Below are positions 27,145 to 35,599 of a stretch of 64,000 bases of DNA, one piece after another. The position numbers were made by a program, and so were the translations under genes. Under the pieces are notes generated by a model. That model ran no database searches. It was not told the origin of the DNA and saw only the letters and a program-made list of their open reading frames with translations. The stretch spans positions 1-64,000 of the forward strand of contig CAVOWK010000010.1 of assembly GCA_963700045.1 (NCBI GenBank). The letters are read 5' to 3'. Origin of the DNA: RPQJ01 sp963700045. GTDB taxonomy: Bacteria > Pseudomonadota > Gammaproteobacteria > Steroidobacterales > Steroidobacteraceae. Numbering within the stretch: the stretch's first letter is position 1; each line of letters begins with the position of its first letter.

Positions 27145-27435
27145 TCACTCGATGACCTTGGGCACGAGGTAAAGGCCGGCGGCAACGCTCGGCGCGTTCT
27201 GCTGGAACTTCTCGCGCTGATCGGTCTCTGAGACCGCATCGGGGCGCAACCGCTGGACCTGGTCGGCAAGCGGGTGCGCCATGGGCTCGACGCCGGCCGT
27301 TTCGGCCGCCGCGAGCTGTTCGACGAAGTCGATGATGCGCGAGAGGCTGTCGACGTACACGGGCATCTGCGCCTCGGTGATCTCGAGGCGTGCGAGGTGG
27401 GCGATCCCCTCGACCTGGGTGCGTGTCAGGCTCAT
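27145..27435 (-). CDS. gatC: Aspartyl/glutamyl-tRNA(Asn/Gln) amidotransferase subunit C
   Basis: 96 residues from the ATG at 27435 (MSLTRTQVEGIAHLARLEI), the normal GatC start; an upstream ATG in the open frame would add 12 unlikely residues. The conserved MAHPLADQVQRLRPDAV segment and the C-terminal LYLVPKVIE are present. GatC wraps around GatA and stabilises the GatAB complex. First gene of the operon, divergent from mreB. Confidence 0.96.
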   Translation of the reverse strand: MSLTRTQVEGIAHLARLEITEAQMPVYVDSLSRIIDFVEQLAAAETAGVEPMAHPLADQVQRLRPDAVSETDQREKFQQNAPSVAAGLYLVPKVIE

Positions 27436-27473
27436 CTGGAAATGCTCGAAAGGACTGGAAAAAACAGTCACAA

Positions 27474-27502
27474 ATCATACACGCGACCTTGTGGAATGTC
27501 GT
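27474..27502 (-). promoter_or_regulatory. Candidate sigma-70 promoter for gatCAB
   Basis: On the minus strand ACGACA (27497-27502), a 17-bp spacer and TATGAT (27474-27479) match consensus at 4 of 6 and 5 of 6. The predicted start is about 30 nt before the gatC ATG. It overlaps the candidate mreB promoter on the other strand. Confidence 0.45.
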
Positions 27503-27517
27503 GACTATGGTTAAATT
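27489..27517 (+). promoter_or_regulatory. Candidate sigma-70 promoter for mreB
   Basis: TTGTGG (27489-27494), a 17-bp spacer and TAAATT (27512-27517), the latter 4 of 6 to consensus. The start would be about 45 nt before mreB. It is interleaved with the candidate gatC promoter. Confidence 0.4.
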
Positions 27518-27568
27518 GCCGCGATTTAGCGCAAGGCAGCGCTCCCCTCCTTCTTCCGCGAATCCTAA

Positions 27569-28612
27569 ATGTTCAAGAAACTCCGGGGCTACTTCTCCAA
27601 CGACCTCTCGATCGACCTTGGCACGGCCAATACGCTGATCTATGTCCGCGGCAAAGGCATCGTGCTGAACGAGCCGTCCGTCGTCGCCATCCGCGAGGAA
27701 CCCTCCCGCGGCGGCAAGAAAATCGAGGCCGTCGGCACCGAGGCCAAGAACATGCTCGGCCGCACGCCGGGCAACATCACGGCCATCCGCCCGATGAAGG
27801 ACGGCGTCATCGCCGACTTCACCATCACCGAGAAGATGCTGCAGTTCTTCATCGAGAAGGTGCACGGCAATCGCATGATCCGCCCCAGCCCGCGCGTGCT
27901 GGTGTGCGTGCCGTATGGCTCGACGCAGGTCGAGCGCCGGGCGATCCAGGAATCCGCCGAGGGTGCAGGCGCCCGCTGGGTGCGCCTGATCGAAGAACCC
28001 ATGGCGGCCGCCGTCGGCGCCGGCATGCCGGTGCACGAGGCCCGCGGCTCGATGGTGCTGGACATCGGCGGCGGCACGTCCGAAGTGGCGGTCATTTCGC
28101 TGAATGGCATCGTCTACGCGGCCTCGGTCCGCATCGGCGGCGACCGGTTTGACGAAGCCATCATCAACTACGTGCGCCGCAACTACGGCATCCTGATCGG
28201 CGAAGCCACGTCCGAGCGCATCAAGATCGAGATCGGCTCGGCCTACCCCGGCCAGCACGTCAAGGAAATCTCGGTCAAGGGCCGCAACCTCTCCGAGGGC
28301 GTCCCGCGCAGCTTTACGCTCAACTCCAACGAAATCCTCGAGGCACTGCAGGAACCGCTGCAGGGCATCGTCGGCGCGGTCAAGGCCGCGCTCGAGCAGA
28401 CCCCGCCGGAACTCGGTTCGGACGTCGCCGAACGCGGCATCGTCCTCACGGGCGGCGGTGCGCTGCTGCGTGACATCGACAAGCTGCTCATGGAAGAGAC
28501 GGGCCTGCCGGTGGTGGTCGCCGAAGATCCGCTCACCTGCGTGGCGCGCGGCGGCGGCAAGATGCTGGAGCTGATCGACGAGCACGGTCCGGGCCTGTTC
28601 GGCCTGGATTGA
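27569..28612 (+). CDS. mreB: Rod-shape actin MreB
   Basis: 347 residues, the usual size. Actin-fold motifs are DLSIDLGTANTLIYVRGKGI (phosphate 1), the VCVPYG segment, DIGGGTSEVAVISL (phosphate 2) and LTGGGALLRDIDKLL (adenosine). MreB filaments guide lateral wall synthesis together with the products of the following genes. The sequence before the ATG (CCGCGAATCCTAA) has no Shine-Dalgarno, which is odd for an abundant protein. It heads the operon mreB-mreC-mreD-mrdA-mrdB-mltB. Confidence 0.98.
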   Translation: MFKKLRGYFSNDLSIDLGTANTLIYVRGKGIVLNEPSVVAIREEPSRGGKKIEAVGTEAKNMLGRTPGNITAIRPMKDGVIADFTITEKMLQFFIEKVHGNRMIRPSPRVLVCVPYGSTQVERRAIQESAEGAGARWVRLIEEPMAAAVGAGMPVHEARGSMVLDIGGGTSEVAVISLNGIVYAASVRIGGDRFDEAIINYVRRNYGILIGEATSERIKIEIGSAYPGQHVKEISVKGRNLSEGVPRSFTLNSNEILEALQEPLQGIVGAVKAALEQTPPELGSDVAERGIVLTGGGALLRDIDKLLMEETGLPVVVAEDPLTCVARGGGKMLELIDEHGPGLFGLD

Positions 28613-28633
28613 TCGCGACCCTTCCCGGCCCCC

Positions 28634-29617
28634 GTGGTCGAGCTTTCGCACGACTCCCGCCCGATCATCGGCCGCGGACCGCCGCTGACCGCGTATTTCC
28701 TTGCGCTGGCGGCGATCTCGGTCGGGCTGATGGTGGCTGACCAGCGCTACCACCAGATCGACCGCATCCGTGAATCGCTCAGCAGGGTCATCTATCCGGT
28801 GCAGCGCGCGGTCGATTTCCCCTTCCGCGCGACGGACTGGGTGACGGGGTCCTTCGCCGACCGCAGCCGCCTGCGGCAGGAAAACCTCGCGCTCACCGCC
28901 CGGCTGCGCCTGGCCAACCTGCAGCTGCAGCGGTTCGCGGTGCTGGAGGAAGAAAACCGGCGCCTGCGCGAAATGCGCGCGAACAGCGCGGGCATCGCCG
29001 AAAAAGTGCTGGTCGCCTCCATCCTCAACGTCGACCTCGATCCTTTCCGGCACCGCGTGCTGCTCGACAAGGGCGCGGCCGATGGCGTGTTCAAGGACCA
29101 GGCCGTGCTCGACGGCGACGGCATCTTCGGCCAGGTTTCGAAGGTCAACGCCTCCACGGCCGAGGTCATCCTGATCAGCGACGCCGAGCATGCGATCCCG
29201 GTGCAGTCCAACCGCAGCGGCGTACGCACGATTGCCGTCGGCACCGGCGACCAGAACAAGCTGTCGTTGCCGTTCGTGACCGTCGAATCCGACCTGCAGG
29301 CGGGCGACCTGTTGCTCTCCACCGGGATGGGCGGCGTGTTCCCGCCGGGCTACCCGGTGGCGCAGGTATCGAAGGTGAAGCGCGCCGGCAGCACGTTCGC
29401 GCTGGTCGAAGCCAAACCCACGGCCAGGCTGGACCAGGCGCGCGAAGTGCTGCTGGTCTGGTTCAAGCCGCGGGTCGAACCCGCCGCCGCTGCAGCTACT
29501 GCACAACCTGTGCCGTCGGGCACCCCGGCTGACGTGCCTGCAACGGCTGCGCCTGCGCCTGCGACGGCGCCATCGCCTGAGACGATCACGCCGCCAGCGC
29601 AGGCAGGTGGCGAATGA
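28634..29617 (+). CDS. mreC: Rod-shape-determining protein MreC
   Basis: 327 residues from a GTG at 28634. One N-terminal membrane helix (about residues 17-35) is followed by a coiled coil (RLRQENLALTARLRLANLQ) and the periplasmic beta-barrel domain (DQAVLDGDGIFGQVSKV, STGMGGVFPPGYPVAQV). It links MreB to PBP2 and RodA. The last 45 or so residues are an Ala/Pro/Thr-rich tail absent from E. coli MreC. Its stop overlaps the mreD start (ATGA). Confidence 0.95.
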   Translation: MVELSHDSRPIIGRGPPLTAYFLALAAISVGLMVADQRYHQIDRIRESLSRVIYPVQRAVDFPFRATDWVTGSFADRSRLRQENLALTARLRLANLQLQRFAVLEEENRRLREMRANSAGIAEKVLVASILNVDLDPFRHRVLLDKGAADGVFKDQAVLDGDGIFGQVSKVNASTAEVILISDAEHAIPVQSNRSGVRTIAVGTGDQNKLSLPFVTVESDLQAGDLLLSTGMGGVFPPGYPVAQVSKVKRAGSTFALVEAKPTARLDQAREVLLVWFKPRVEPAAAAATAQPVPSGTPADVPATAAPAPATAPSPETITPPAQAGGE

Positions 29618-30099
29618 GGCCGATGAGCATGTTCGCCCGCCGACTGCTCTACTGGATCAGCATGGCTGCCGGTCTCGTGCTCGCGATCGTGCCGCTGCCG
29701 GGTTGGCTCGATCCGTTCCGGCCCGATCTCGCGCTGCTCGCGATGATCTATTTCGTACTGACCAGTCCGCGCATCGCGGGGCTCGGCTATGCGTGGCTGT
29801 CGGGGCTTTTCCTCGACGTGTTGCGCGGCATGGTGCTCGGCCAGCACGCGCTCGGCTTCCTCGTCGTGGGTTACCTCACGCACAAGCTGCAGTTGCGCAT
29901 GCGCATGTTCCCGATCGTGCAGCAGGCAGTGATCGTCATGCTGCTGCTCGGCCTGTACCACTTCCTGATGTTCTGGATCGACGGCCTCACCGGCCATGGT
30001 TTCACGGGGTGGGTACGCTGGCTGCCGGTGCTTTCGGGCGCATTGCTCTGGCCGCTGGTGGTTGCGCTGGGCGACTCGCTCACGCGCCGCTCGTCCTGA
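29614..30099 (+). CDS. mreD: Rod-shape-determining protein MreD
   Basis: 161 residues with about five membrane helices and few charged residues, as expected for MreD. Segments such as LAMIYFVLTSPRIAGLGYAW, GLFLDVLRGMVLGQHALGF and LLLGLYHFLMFWIDGL fit the family. It overlaps mreC by 4 bp and ends 13 bp before mrdA. It belongs to the inner-membrane part of the elongasome. Confidence 0.93.
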   Translation: MRPMSMFARRLLYWISMAAGLVLAIVPLPGWLDPFRPDLALLAMIYFVLTSPRIAGLGYAWLSGLFLDVLRGMVLGQHALGFLVVGYLTHKLQLRMRMFPIVQQAVIVMLLLGLYHFLMFWIDGLTGHGFTGWVRWLPVLSGALLWPLVVALGDSLTRRSS

Positions 30100-30112
30100 G
30101 CGCAGGAGCGCG

Positions 30113-32044
30113 ATGGCCCGCAACTCCCGGCTCAAGGATCATCACGCCGAACAGCGCTTGTTCGGCCGCCGCGTCGTCGCCGCCTCGTTCGTCATCATGG
30201 TCCTGCTCGGTGCGTTGTTTGCCCGCCTCTTCTACCTGCAGGTGGTCAGGCACGACTACTTCAGCGAACTGTCGCAGGGCAACCGCATCCGCATCGAACC
30301 GATCCCGCCCCCGCGCGGCCTCCTGCTCGATCGCGCAGGCGAACCCCTCGCGCTCAATCGCCCGGCGTACCAGCTGGAACTCACGCGTGAGCAGACCCCC
30401 GACGTCGACGACACGCTGGCCCGGCTCGTGGCGCTCGGCCTGCTGCCCGCCGAAGACGTGGCGCGGACCAGGCGCGCGATCATGGCGCGGCGCGCGTTCG
30501 ACGCCGTGCCGGTCCGCCTGCAGCTGTCCGAGGAGGAACTCGCGCGCTTCGCCGTGCATCGACCCGACTTCCCGGGCGTCGAGATCCGTCCGCGGCTGAC
30601 GCGGCTCTATCCGCACGCGGGCGTGGGCGTGCACGCGCTCGGTTATGTCGGTGCGATCAGCGAACAGGACCAGCAACGCATCGACGTCTCGAAGTACTCG
30701 GGCACGACGCTGATCGGCAAGCTCGGCATCGAGCGCAATTACGAGGAGCTGCTGCATGGCGAGACCGGTTACCAGCAACTCCTGGTCAATGCGCAGGGTC
30801 GTCGCGTCGACCGTGTCGGCGTCAAGGCGCCGGACCTGCAACGCAAGGAGCCGATCGCCGGCAACGACCTGTACCTCACGATCGACCACAAGCTGCAGCA
30901 GGTGGCCGAGGCGGCGCTCGGCGCGCAGCGGGCAGCGGTCGTCGCGATCGACCCCCGCAACGGGGACGTTCTCGCCTTCGTCAGCACGCCGACGTTCGAT
31001 CCCAACGGCTTTGCGCGCGGCCTTACGGTGCCCGAATACCGCGCGCTGGCGGACAACATCGACAAGCCCCTGATCGACCGTGCGCTGCGCGGTGTCTATC
31101 CACCGGGTTCCACGATCAAGCCGTTCGTCGCACTGGCCGCGCTGCAGTATGGCGTCATGGCGGCGGAGGACACGCGCTACTGCCGCGGTGTCTGGCAGTT
31201 CCCGAACTCGAGCCGCAAGTTCCGCGACTGGAAGAAGCAGGGTCACGGCTCCGTCGACATGCACAAGGCGATTGCACAGTCGTGCGATACGTATTTCTAC
31301 GGCGTGTCCGACCAGATCGGCATCGACCGCCTGCACGACTTCCTGATCCAGTTCGGACTCGGCGAGAAGACGGGCATCGACGTGCTGGGCGAACGCTCGG
31401 GACTGGTCCCGTCGCAGGCCTGGAAGAAGAAGGCATTCAAGAAGAAGGAACTGCAGGTGTGGTTCCCGGGCGAGACGGTCATCGCCGGCATCGGCCAGGG
31501 ATACATGCTGACGACGCCGCTGCAACTCGCGCATGCGACCGCGACGCTCGCGATGCGCGGCAAGGGGTTCCAGCCTCGCCTCGTCCGCGCCGTGCGCGAC
31601 TCCCGCACGGGCGCCGTCGCGACGCTGCCGCCCCGCCCGCTGCCCGACGTGAAAGTCGACGATCCCAGCTACTGGGACACCATCATCGGCGGCATGGTCG
31701 GCGTGGTGAGCCCCGGCGGCACCGCGGTCCGCGTGCAGGCCGGCGCTCCCTACAAGGTCGCTGGCAAGACCGGCACCGCGCAGGTCTTCTCCATCGGCCA
31801 GAACGAGAAATACAACGAATCGCAGGTGTCCGAGCGTCTGCGCGACCACGCGCTGTTCATCGCGTTCGCGCCGGTCGACGATCCGAAGATTGCGATCGCC
31901 GTGGTGGTCGAGAATGGCCGTCATGGCGGCAGCACGGCGGGGCCCATTGCGCGAGCGGTGTTCGACGCCTACCTGCTGCCGCGCGAGGCAGCACAGGCGG
32001 CGGCTCCAACCACGCCGCCGACCGCAGGAGGCATGGACGAATGA
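30113..32044 (+). CDS. mrdA: Penicillin-binding protein 2
   Basis: 643 residues from the ATG at 30113, preceded by GCAGGAGCG; upstream frame lies in mreD. A single N-terminal membrane helix (VAASFVIMVLLGALFARLFY) precedes the dimerisation domain (RGLLLDRAGEPLALN) and the transpeptidase domain. The catalytic serine is Ser333 in YPPGSTIKPFVAL (SxxK); SCD in AQSCDTYFYG is the SxN motif and KTGTAQ the third. It cross-links the elongating wall with RodA as its glycosyltransferase partner. Its stop overlaps the mrdB start. Confidence 0.97.
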   Translation: MARNSRLKDHHAEQRLFGRRVVAASFVIMVLLGALFARLFYLQVVRHDYFSELSQGNRIRIEPIPPPRGLLLDRAGEPLALNRPAYQLELTREQTPDVDDTLARLVALGLLPAEDVARTRRAIMARRAFDAVPVRLQLSEEELARFAVHRPDFPGVEIRPRLTRLYPHAGVGVHALGYVGAISEQDQQRIDVSKYSGTTLIGKLGIERNYEELLHGETGYQQLLVNAQGRRVDRVGVKAPDLQRKEPIAGNDLYLTIDHKLQQVAEAALGAQRAAVVAIDPRNGDVLAFVSTPTFDPNGFARGLTVPEYRALADNIDKPLIDRALRGVYPPGSTIKPFVALAALQYGVMAAEDTRYCRGVWQFPNSSRKFRDWKKQGHGSVDMHKAIAQSCDTYFYGVSDQIGIDRLHDFLIQFGLGEKTGIDVLGERSGLVPSQAWKKKAFKKKELQVWFPGETVIAGIGQGYMLTTPLQLAHATATLAMRGKGFQPRLVRAVRDSRTGAVATLPPRPLPDVKVDDPSYWDTIIGGMVGVVSPGGTAVRVQAGAPYKVAGKTGTAQVFSIGQNEKYNESQVSERLRDHALFIAFAPVDDPKIAIAVVVENGRHGGSTAGPIARAVFDAYLLPREAAQAAAPTTPPTAGGMDE

Positions 32045-33189
32045 GGACAGAAATCGCCGGCCCCGGGCACTCGAGCCGTGCCCAGCGTACGTTCACGCTG
32101 ACGGGGCGCCTGCTCGACGCCCTGCACATCGACGGGCCGCTGCTGCTGAGCGTGCTGGCCGTCTGTGCCGCCGGCCTGATCGTGCTCTACAGCGCGGCAG
32201 GCGAGGACGTGCGGGTCTTCCTCGGCCAGGCGGCGCGCGTCGGACTCGGCCTCGGCGTGCTGACGATCGTCGCCCAGATTCCACCGCGGGTGATGCGGAT
32301 CGGCGCGCCGTTCCTCTACGGCCTGGGCCTGCTGCTGCTGGTCGCCGTCGCCGTGGCAGGCGACGTCGCGATGGGTGCGCAGCGCTGGCTCGACCTCGGA
32401 TTCATCCGGTTCCAGCCGTCCGAGATCATGAAGATTGCGGTACCCCTGTGTTGCGCCTGGTACCTGCACGAGAGACCGTTGCCGCCCGACTTCACGACGC
32501 TGGTCATCGTGGCGCTGATCGTGCTGGTGCCGACGCTGCTGATCGCCGAGCAGCCCGACCTTGGCACTGCGCTGCTGGTGGCGGCAGGTGGCGGGCTCGT
32601 CATCCTGCTCGCGGGACTGCAACTGCGGTACATCCTGGGATTGGGCGCCGTGATCGCGGCAGCCATCCCGGTGGTCTGGAAGTTCCTGCTGCACGATTAC
32701 CAGCGCCAGCGCGTGCTGACGTTCCTGAACCCGCAGAACGACCCGCTCGGAGCCGGCTACCACACGATCCAGTCGCAGATTGCGATCGGCTCGGGCGGAA
32801 TCTTCGGCAAAGGCTTCATGAACGGCAGCCAGGCGCAGCTCGAGTTCCTGCCTGAGCGCTCGACCGACTTCATCTTCGCCGTGATCGGCGAGGAATGGGG
32901 CCTCGTCGGCTGCATCGTGCTGATGGCACTGTATCTGCTCGTCATCGGTCGCGGTCTCTACATCGCGACACAGGCACAGGACACGTTCACCCGCCTGACG
33001 GCTGGCAGTCTCACGCTGCTGTTCTCGGTATACGCGTTCGTCAACAGCGGCATGGTCGCGGGACTGTTGCCCGTCGTCGGCGTGCCGCTGCCGCTCGTCA
33101 GTTACGGCGGCACGTCGTTGGTGACCCTCATGGCAGGGTTCGGTATCCTCATGGCAGTCCACTCCCGCCGCAAACTGGTCTCAACGTGA
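32041..33189 (+). CDS. mrdB: Peptidoglycan glycosyltransferase RodA
   Basis: 382 residues from the ATG at 32041, overlapping the mrdA stop as ATGA. SEDS-family polymerase with about ten membrane helices. Conserved segments include GAQRWLDLGFIRFQPSEIMK, AEQPDLGTALLVAAGG (catalytic Asp region), GSGGIFGKGFMNGSQ, FLPERSTDFIFAVIGEEWG and LPLVSYGGTSLVTLMAGFGI. Pairs with PBP2 to build the lateral wall. mltB overlaps its stop as GTGA. Confidence 0.97.
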   Translation: MRTEIAGPGHSSRAQRTFTLTGRLLDALHIDGPLLLSVLAVCAAGLIVLYSAAGEDVRVFLGQAARVGLGLGVLTIVAQIPPRVMRIGAPFLYGLGLLLLVAVAVAGDVAMGAQRWLDLGFIRFQPSEIMKIAVPLCCAWYLHERPLPPDFTTLVIVALIVLVPTLLIAEQPDLGTALLVAAGGGLVILLAGLQLRYILGLGAVIAAAIPVVWKFLLHDYQRQRVLTFLNPQNDPLGAGYHTIQSQIAIGSGGIFGKGFMNGSQAQLEFLPERSTDFIFAVIGEEWGLVGCIVLMALYLLVIGRGLYIATQAQDTFTRLTAGSLTLLFSVYAFVNSGMVAGLLPVVGVPLPLVSYGGTSLVTLMAGFGILMAVHSRRKLVST

Positions 33190-34310
33190 CACGGCAACTT
33201 TTCTCCCGGCGGGCCACCGGCCCCTGCCGCTGCATCGCCCGCCCCTTTGCGCTTGCGCTCGCGCTTGCGCTCGGCCACGCGCAGGCTGTGCATGCCCAGG
33301 CATTCGATCCCGCGCGCGCCGACATCGGCGCCTTCATTGCCAGCGTCGGCAAGAAGCACGGCTTCGAGGCAGAGCCGCTCGTCGCGCTGTTCGCACAGGT
33401 CGAATCGAAGCCTGCGATCCTGCAGGCGATCGCGAAGCCGGCCGAGCGCACGCTGGCGTGGGACGAGTACCGGCCCAAGTTCCTGATCGAGCGTCGCATC
33501 GCGCGTGGCGCCGAGGTCCACGGCCTGAAGCAGGCCGAACTCGTGCGGGCCGCGGCCGCAAGCGGCGTCCCCGTCGACATCCTGCTCGGCATCGTCGGCG
33601 TCGAAACATTCTTCGGCGAGAACGTCGGCAAGTACCGCGTGATCGACGCGCTCTCGACGCTCGCCTTCGATTACCCGCCCCGCCAGGCGTTCTTCAGCAG
33701 CGAACTCGAGCAATACCTCGTGATGGCCCGCGAGGAAGGTCTCGACCCGCTCGCACCGGTCGGCTCCTACGCGGGCGCCATGGGACTGCCGCAGTTCATG
33801 CCCAGCAGCTTCCGCAACTACGCGGTCGACGGCGACGCGGACGGCAAGCGCGACCTCTGGAACGACTGGGCCGACGTATTTTCGAGCGTCGGCAACTACC
33901 TCAAGGTGCACGGCTGGCGCGCGGGCGAACCGGTCCTGGCGGTAGCCGACGCCAGCAGCGCCAACCTGGAGGGCCTCGGCGAGAAGCTGGCGCTGACGGA
34001 AACCGTGGGTTCGTTGCGGGCGCGCGGCGTCAAGTTCGAGACGAGCCTGCCTGCGGACGCACCGGCGATGCTGGTCGCGCTCAAGGTGGCGGGCGGAACC
34101 GAATACCGCGTCGGCTTCACCAATTTCTATGCGATCACGCGCTACAACCGCAGTCACATGTATGCGAGCGCCGTCAGCGACCTGGCGGACGCCATCGGCG
34201 CCAGGCGCTCAGGGCTGCCGTTGCCAGCGGACGGCGGGTACGTCGCCCCCGCACCGACGCAGCCGCCTGCGCCGTCGACCGGATGGTCGACGACGACATC
34301 CGGCACCTGA
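33186..34310 (+). CDS. mltB: Membrane-bound lytic murein transglycosylase B
   Basis: 374 residues from the GTG at 33186 overlapping the mrdB stop; this gives a signal peptide (FALALALALGHAQAVHAQ) just before the domain. Catalytic glutamate is in LGIVGVETFFGENVGKYR; other landmarks are AYAGAMGLPQFMPSSFRNYA-type sequence and GFTNFYAITRYNRS. It cleaves glycan strands with 1,6-anhydro ring formation. No lipobox cysteine is seen, so unlike E. coli MltB it may be soluble. A Pro-rich C-terminal tail follows. Confidence 0.94.
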   Translation: MTRQLFSRRATGPCRCIARPFALALALALGHAQAVHAQAFDPARADIGAFIASVGKKHGFEAEPLVALFAQVESKPAILQAIAKPAERTLAWDEYRPKFLIERRIARGAEVHGLKQAELVRAAAASGVPVDILLGIVGVETFFGENVGKYRVIDALSTLAFDYPPRQAFFSSELEQYLVMAREEGLDPLAPVGSYAGAMGLPQFMPSSFRNYAVDGDADGKRDLWNDWADVFSSVGNYLKVHGWRAGEPVLAVADASSANLEGLGEKLALTETVGSLRARGVKFETSLPADAPAMLVALKVAGGTEYRVGFTNFYAITRYNRSHMYASAVSDLADAIGARRSGLPLPADGGYVAPAPTQPPAPSTGWSTTTSGT

Positions 34311-34350
34311 ACCTACCACTCCACCCTAAACCTATGGTTCCGACGCAGAA

Positions 34351-35586
34351 ATGAAGCTCAAGCCGACCCTGTTTACCCTGGCGCTCGTCGCCGGCCTCGC
34401 TCTTGCCGGTTGCGGTTCCGACAACAAGGATGCCGCCGCCCCGGATACCGCCAGTGACGCTGCAACGGCAGTGGCTCCTGCAACCACCGCAGCGCCCGCC
34501 ACGGCGTTGCCACCCCCGCCGCAACTCAATGCCCGCAGCTTCATCGTCATCGACCACGAAAGCGGTCGCGTGCTCGCGGCGTTCGAACCCGATGCACGCC
34601 AGGAACCGGCGAGCCTGACCAAGCTGATGACAGCCTACGTCGTGTTCCATTCGCTCAAGGAAGGCCGCATCAAGCTCGGGGACATGGTCACGGTGAGTGA
34701 AAACGCCTGGCGGCAGGCGGCGCCGAAGCTCGGCGGCTCAGCCATGTACATCGAGGTCGGCACGCAGGTCTCGGTCGAGAATCTGCTGCAGGGCATGATC
34801 GTGCAGTCGGGTAACGACGCGACGGTAGCGCTCGCCGAGCACGTGGCCGGCAACGAAGCCACCTTTGTGCAGATGATGAACACCTTCGCGAAGCGGCTCG
34901 GCCTCACGGGCACGCACTTCACCGATGCCGCGGGCATGCCCAACCCGGAGCAGTACATCACGGCGCGGGACGCGGCGCTGCTCGCGAACGCGCTGATCCA
35001 CGAATTCCCCGAGTACTACAAGTGGTACTCGCAGAAGGAGTTCACCTGGAACGATATCACGCAGCAGAACCGCAATGGCCTGCTGTGGCGCGACCCGACG
35101 GTAGACGGAGTCAAGACCGGCCACACGAAGTCCGCGGGCTACTGCCTGGTCACCTCCGCGAAGCGCGGCGACATGCGGCTGGTCTCCGCCGTGATGGGCA
35201 CGGATTCCATGCGTGCCCGCGAGGAAGCGAGCTCCGCGTTGCTCAACTATGGCTTCAACTTCTTCGAGACCAAGCGCATTTACGCGGCCGGCCAGCCGCT
35301 CACCACGATGCGCGTCTGGAAGGGCAAGCAGGACGAGGTCGGCCTGACAGTCGGTCGCGACCTCTACGTCACCAACCAGCGCGGTCACGTGAGCTCGGTG
35401 AAGGCGGACTTCGAGCTGCCGGAGACGCTGATCGCGCCACTCGCGAAGAACAAGCCGGTCGGCAAGGCCAAGGTCGTCGTCGACGGCCAGACGATCGCGA
35501 CCTACGATCTCTTCCCGGCGGCGGACGTCCCCGCAGCCGGCTTCTTCGGCCGCGCCTGGGACAGCCTGCGGCTGCTGTTCCACTGA
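34351..35586 (+). CDS. dacA: D-alanyl-D-alanine carboxypeptidase (PBP5/6 family), predicted lipoprotein
   Basis: 411 residues. Active-site motifs are SxxK at Ser88-Lys91 (EPASLTKLMTAYV), SGN in IVQSGNDATVAL and KTG in VDGVKTGHTKSAG. It removes the terminal D-Ala of stem peptides. The signal peptide ends in a clear lipobox, LAGC with Cys21, then an Ala/Thr/Pro linker of about 35 residues. The C-terminus FFGRAWDSLRLLF resembles the amphipathic anchor of PBP5. A lipid anchor in this family is unusual. It follows mltB and precedes a D-amino acid transaminase. Confidence 0.95.
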   Translation: MKLKPTLFTLALVAGLALAGCGSDNKDAAAPDTASDAATAVAPATTAAPATALPPPPQLNARSFIVIDHESGRVLAAFEPDARQEPASLTKLMTAYVVFHSLKEGRIKLGDMVTVSENAWRQAAPKLGGSAMYIEVGTQVSVENLLQGMIVQSGNDATVALAEHVAGNEATFVQMMNTFAKRLGLTGTHFTDAAGMPNPEQYITARDAALLANALIHEFPEYYKWYSQKEFTWNDITQQNRNGLLWRDPTVDGVKTGHTKSAGYCLVTSAKRGDMRLVSAVMGTDSMRAREEASSALLNYGFNFFETKRIYAAGQPLTTMRVWKGKQDEVGLTVGRDLYVTNQRGHVSSVKADFELPETLIAPLAKNKPVGKAKVVVDGQTIATYDLFPAADVPAAGFFGRAWDSLRLLFH

Positions 35587-35599
35587 CGGAGCAGCAGCG

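Noticed and set aside
27131..29506. 791-codon open frame on the minus strand
   Set aside because: It is the shadow of mreB and mreC; its product is rich in Arg, His and Asp with no family resemblance.
30080..31924. 614-codon open frame antisense to mrdA
   Set aside because: Shadow frame; mrdA has all transpeptidase motifs in the sense direction.
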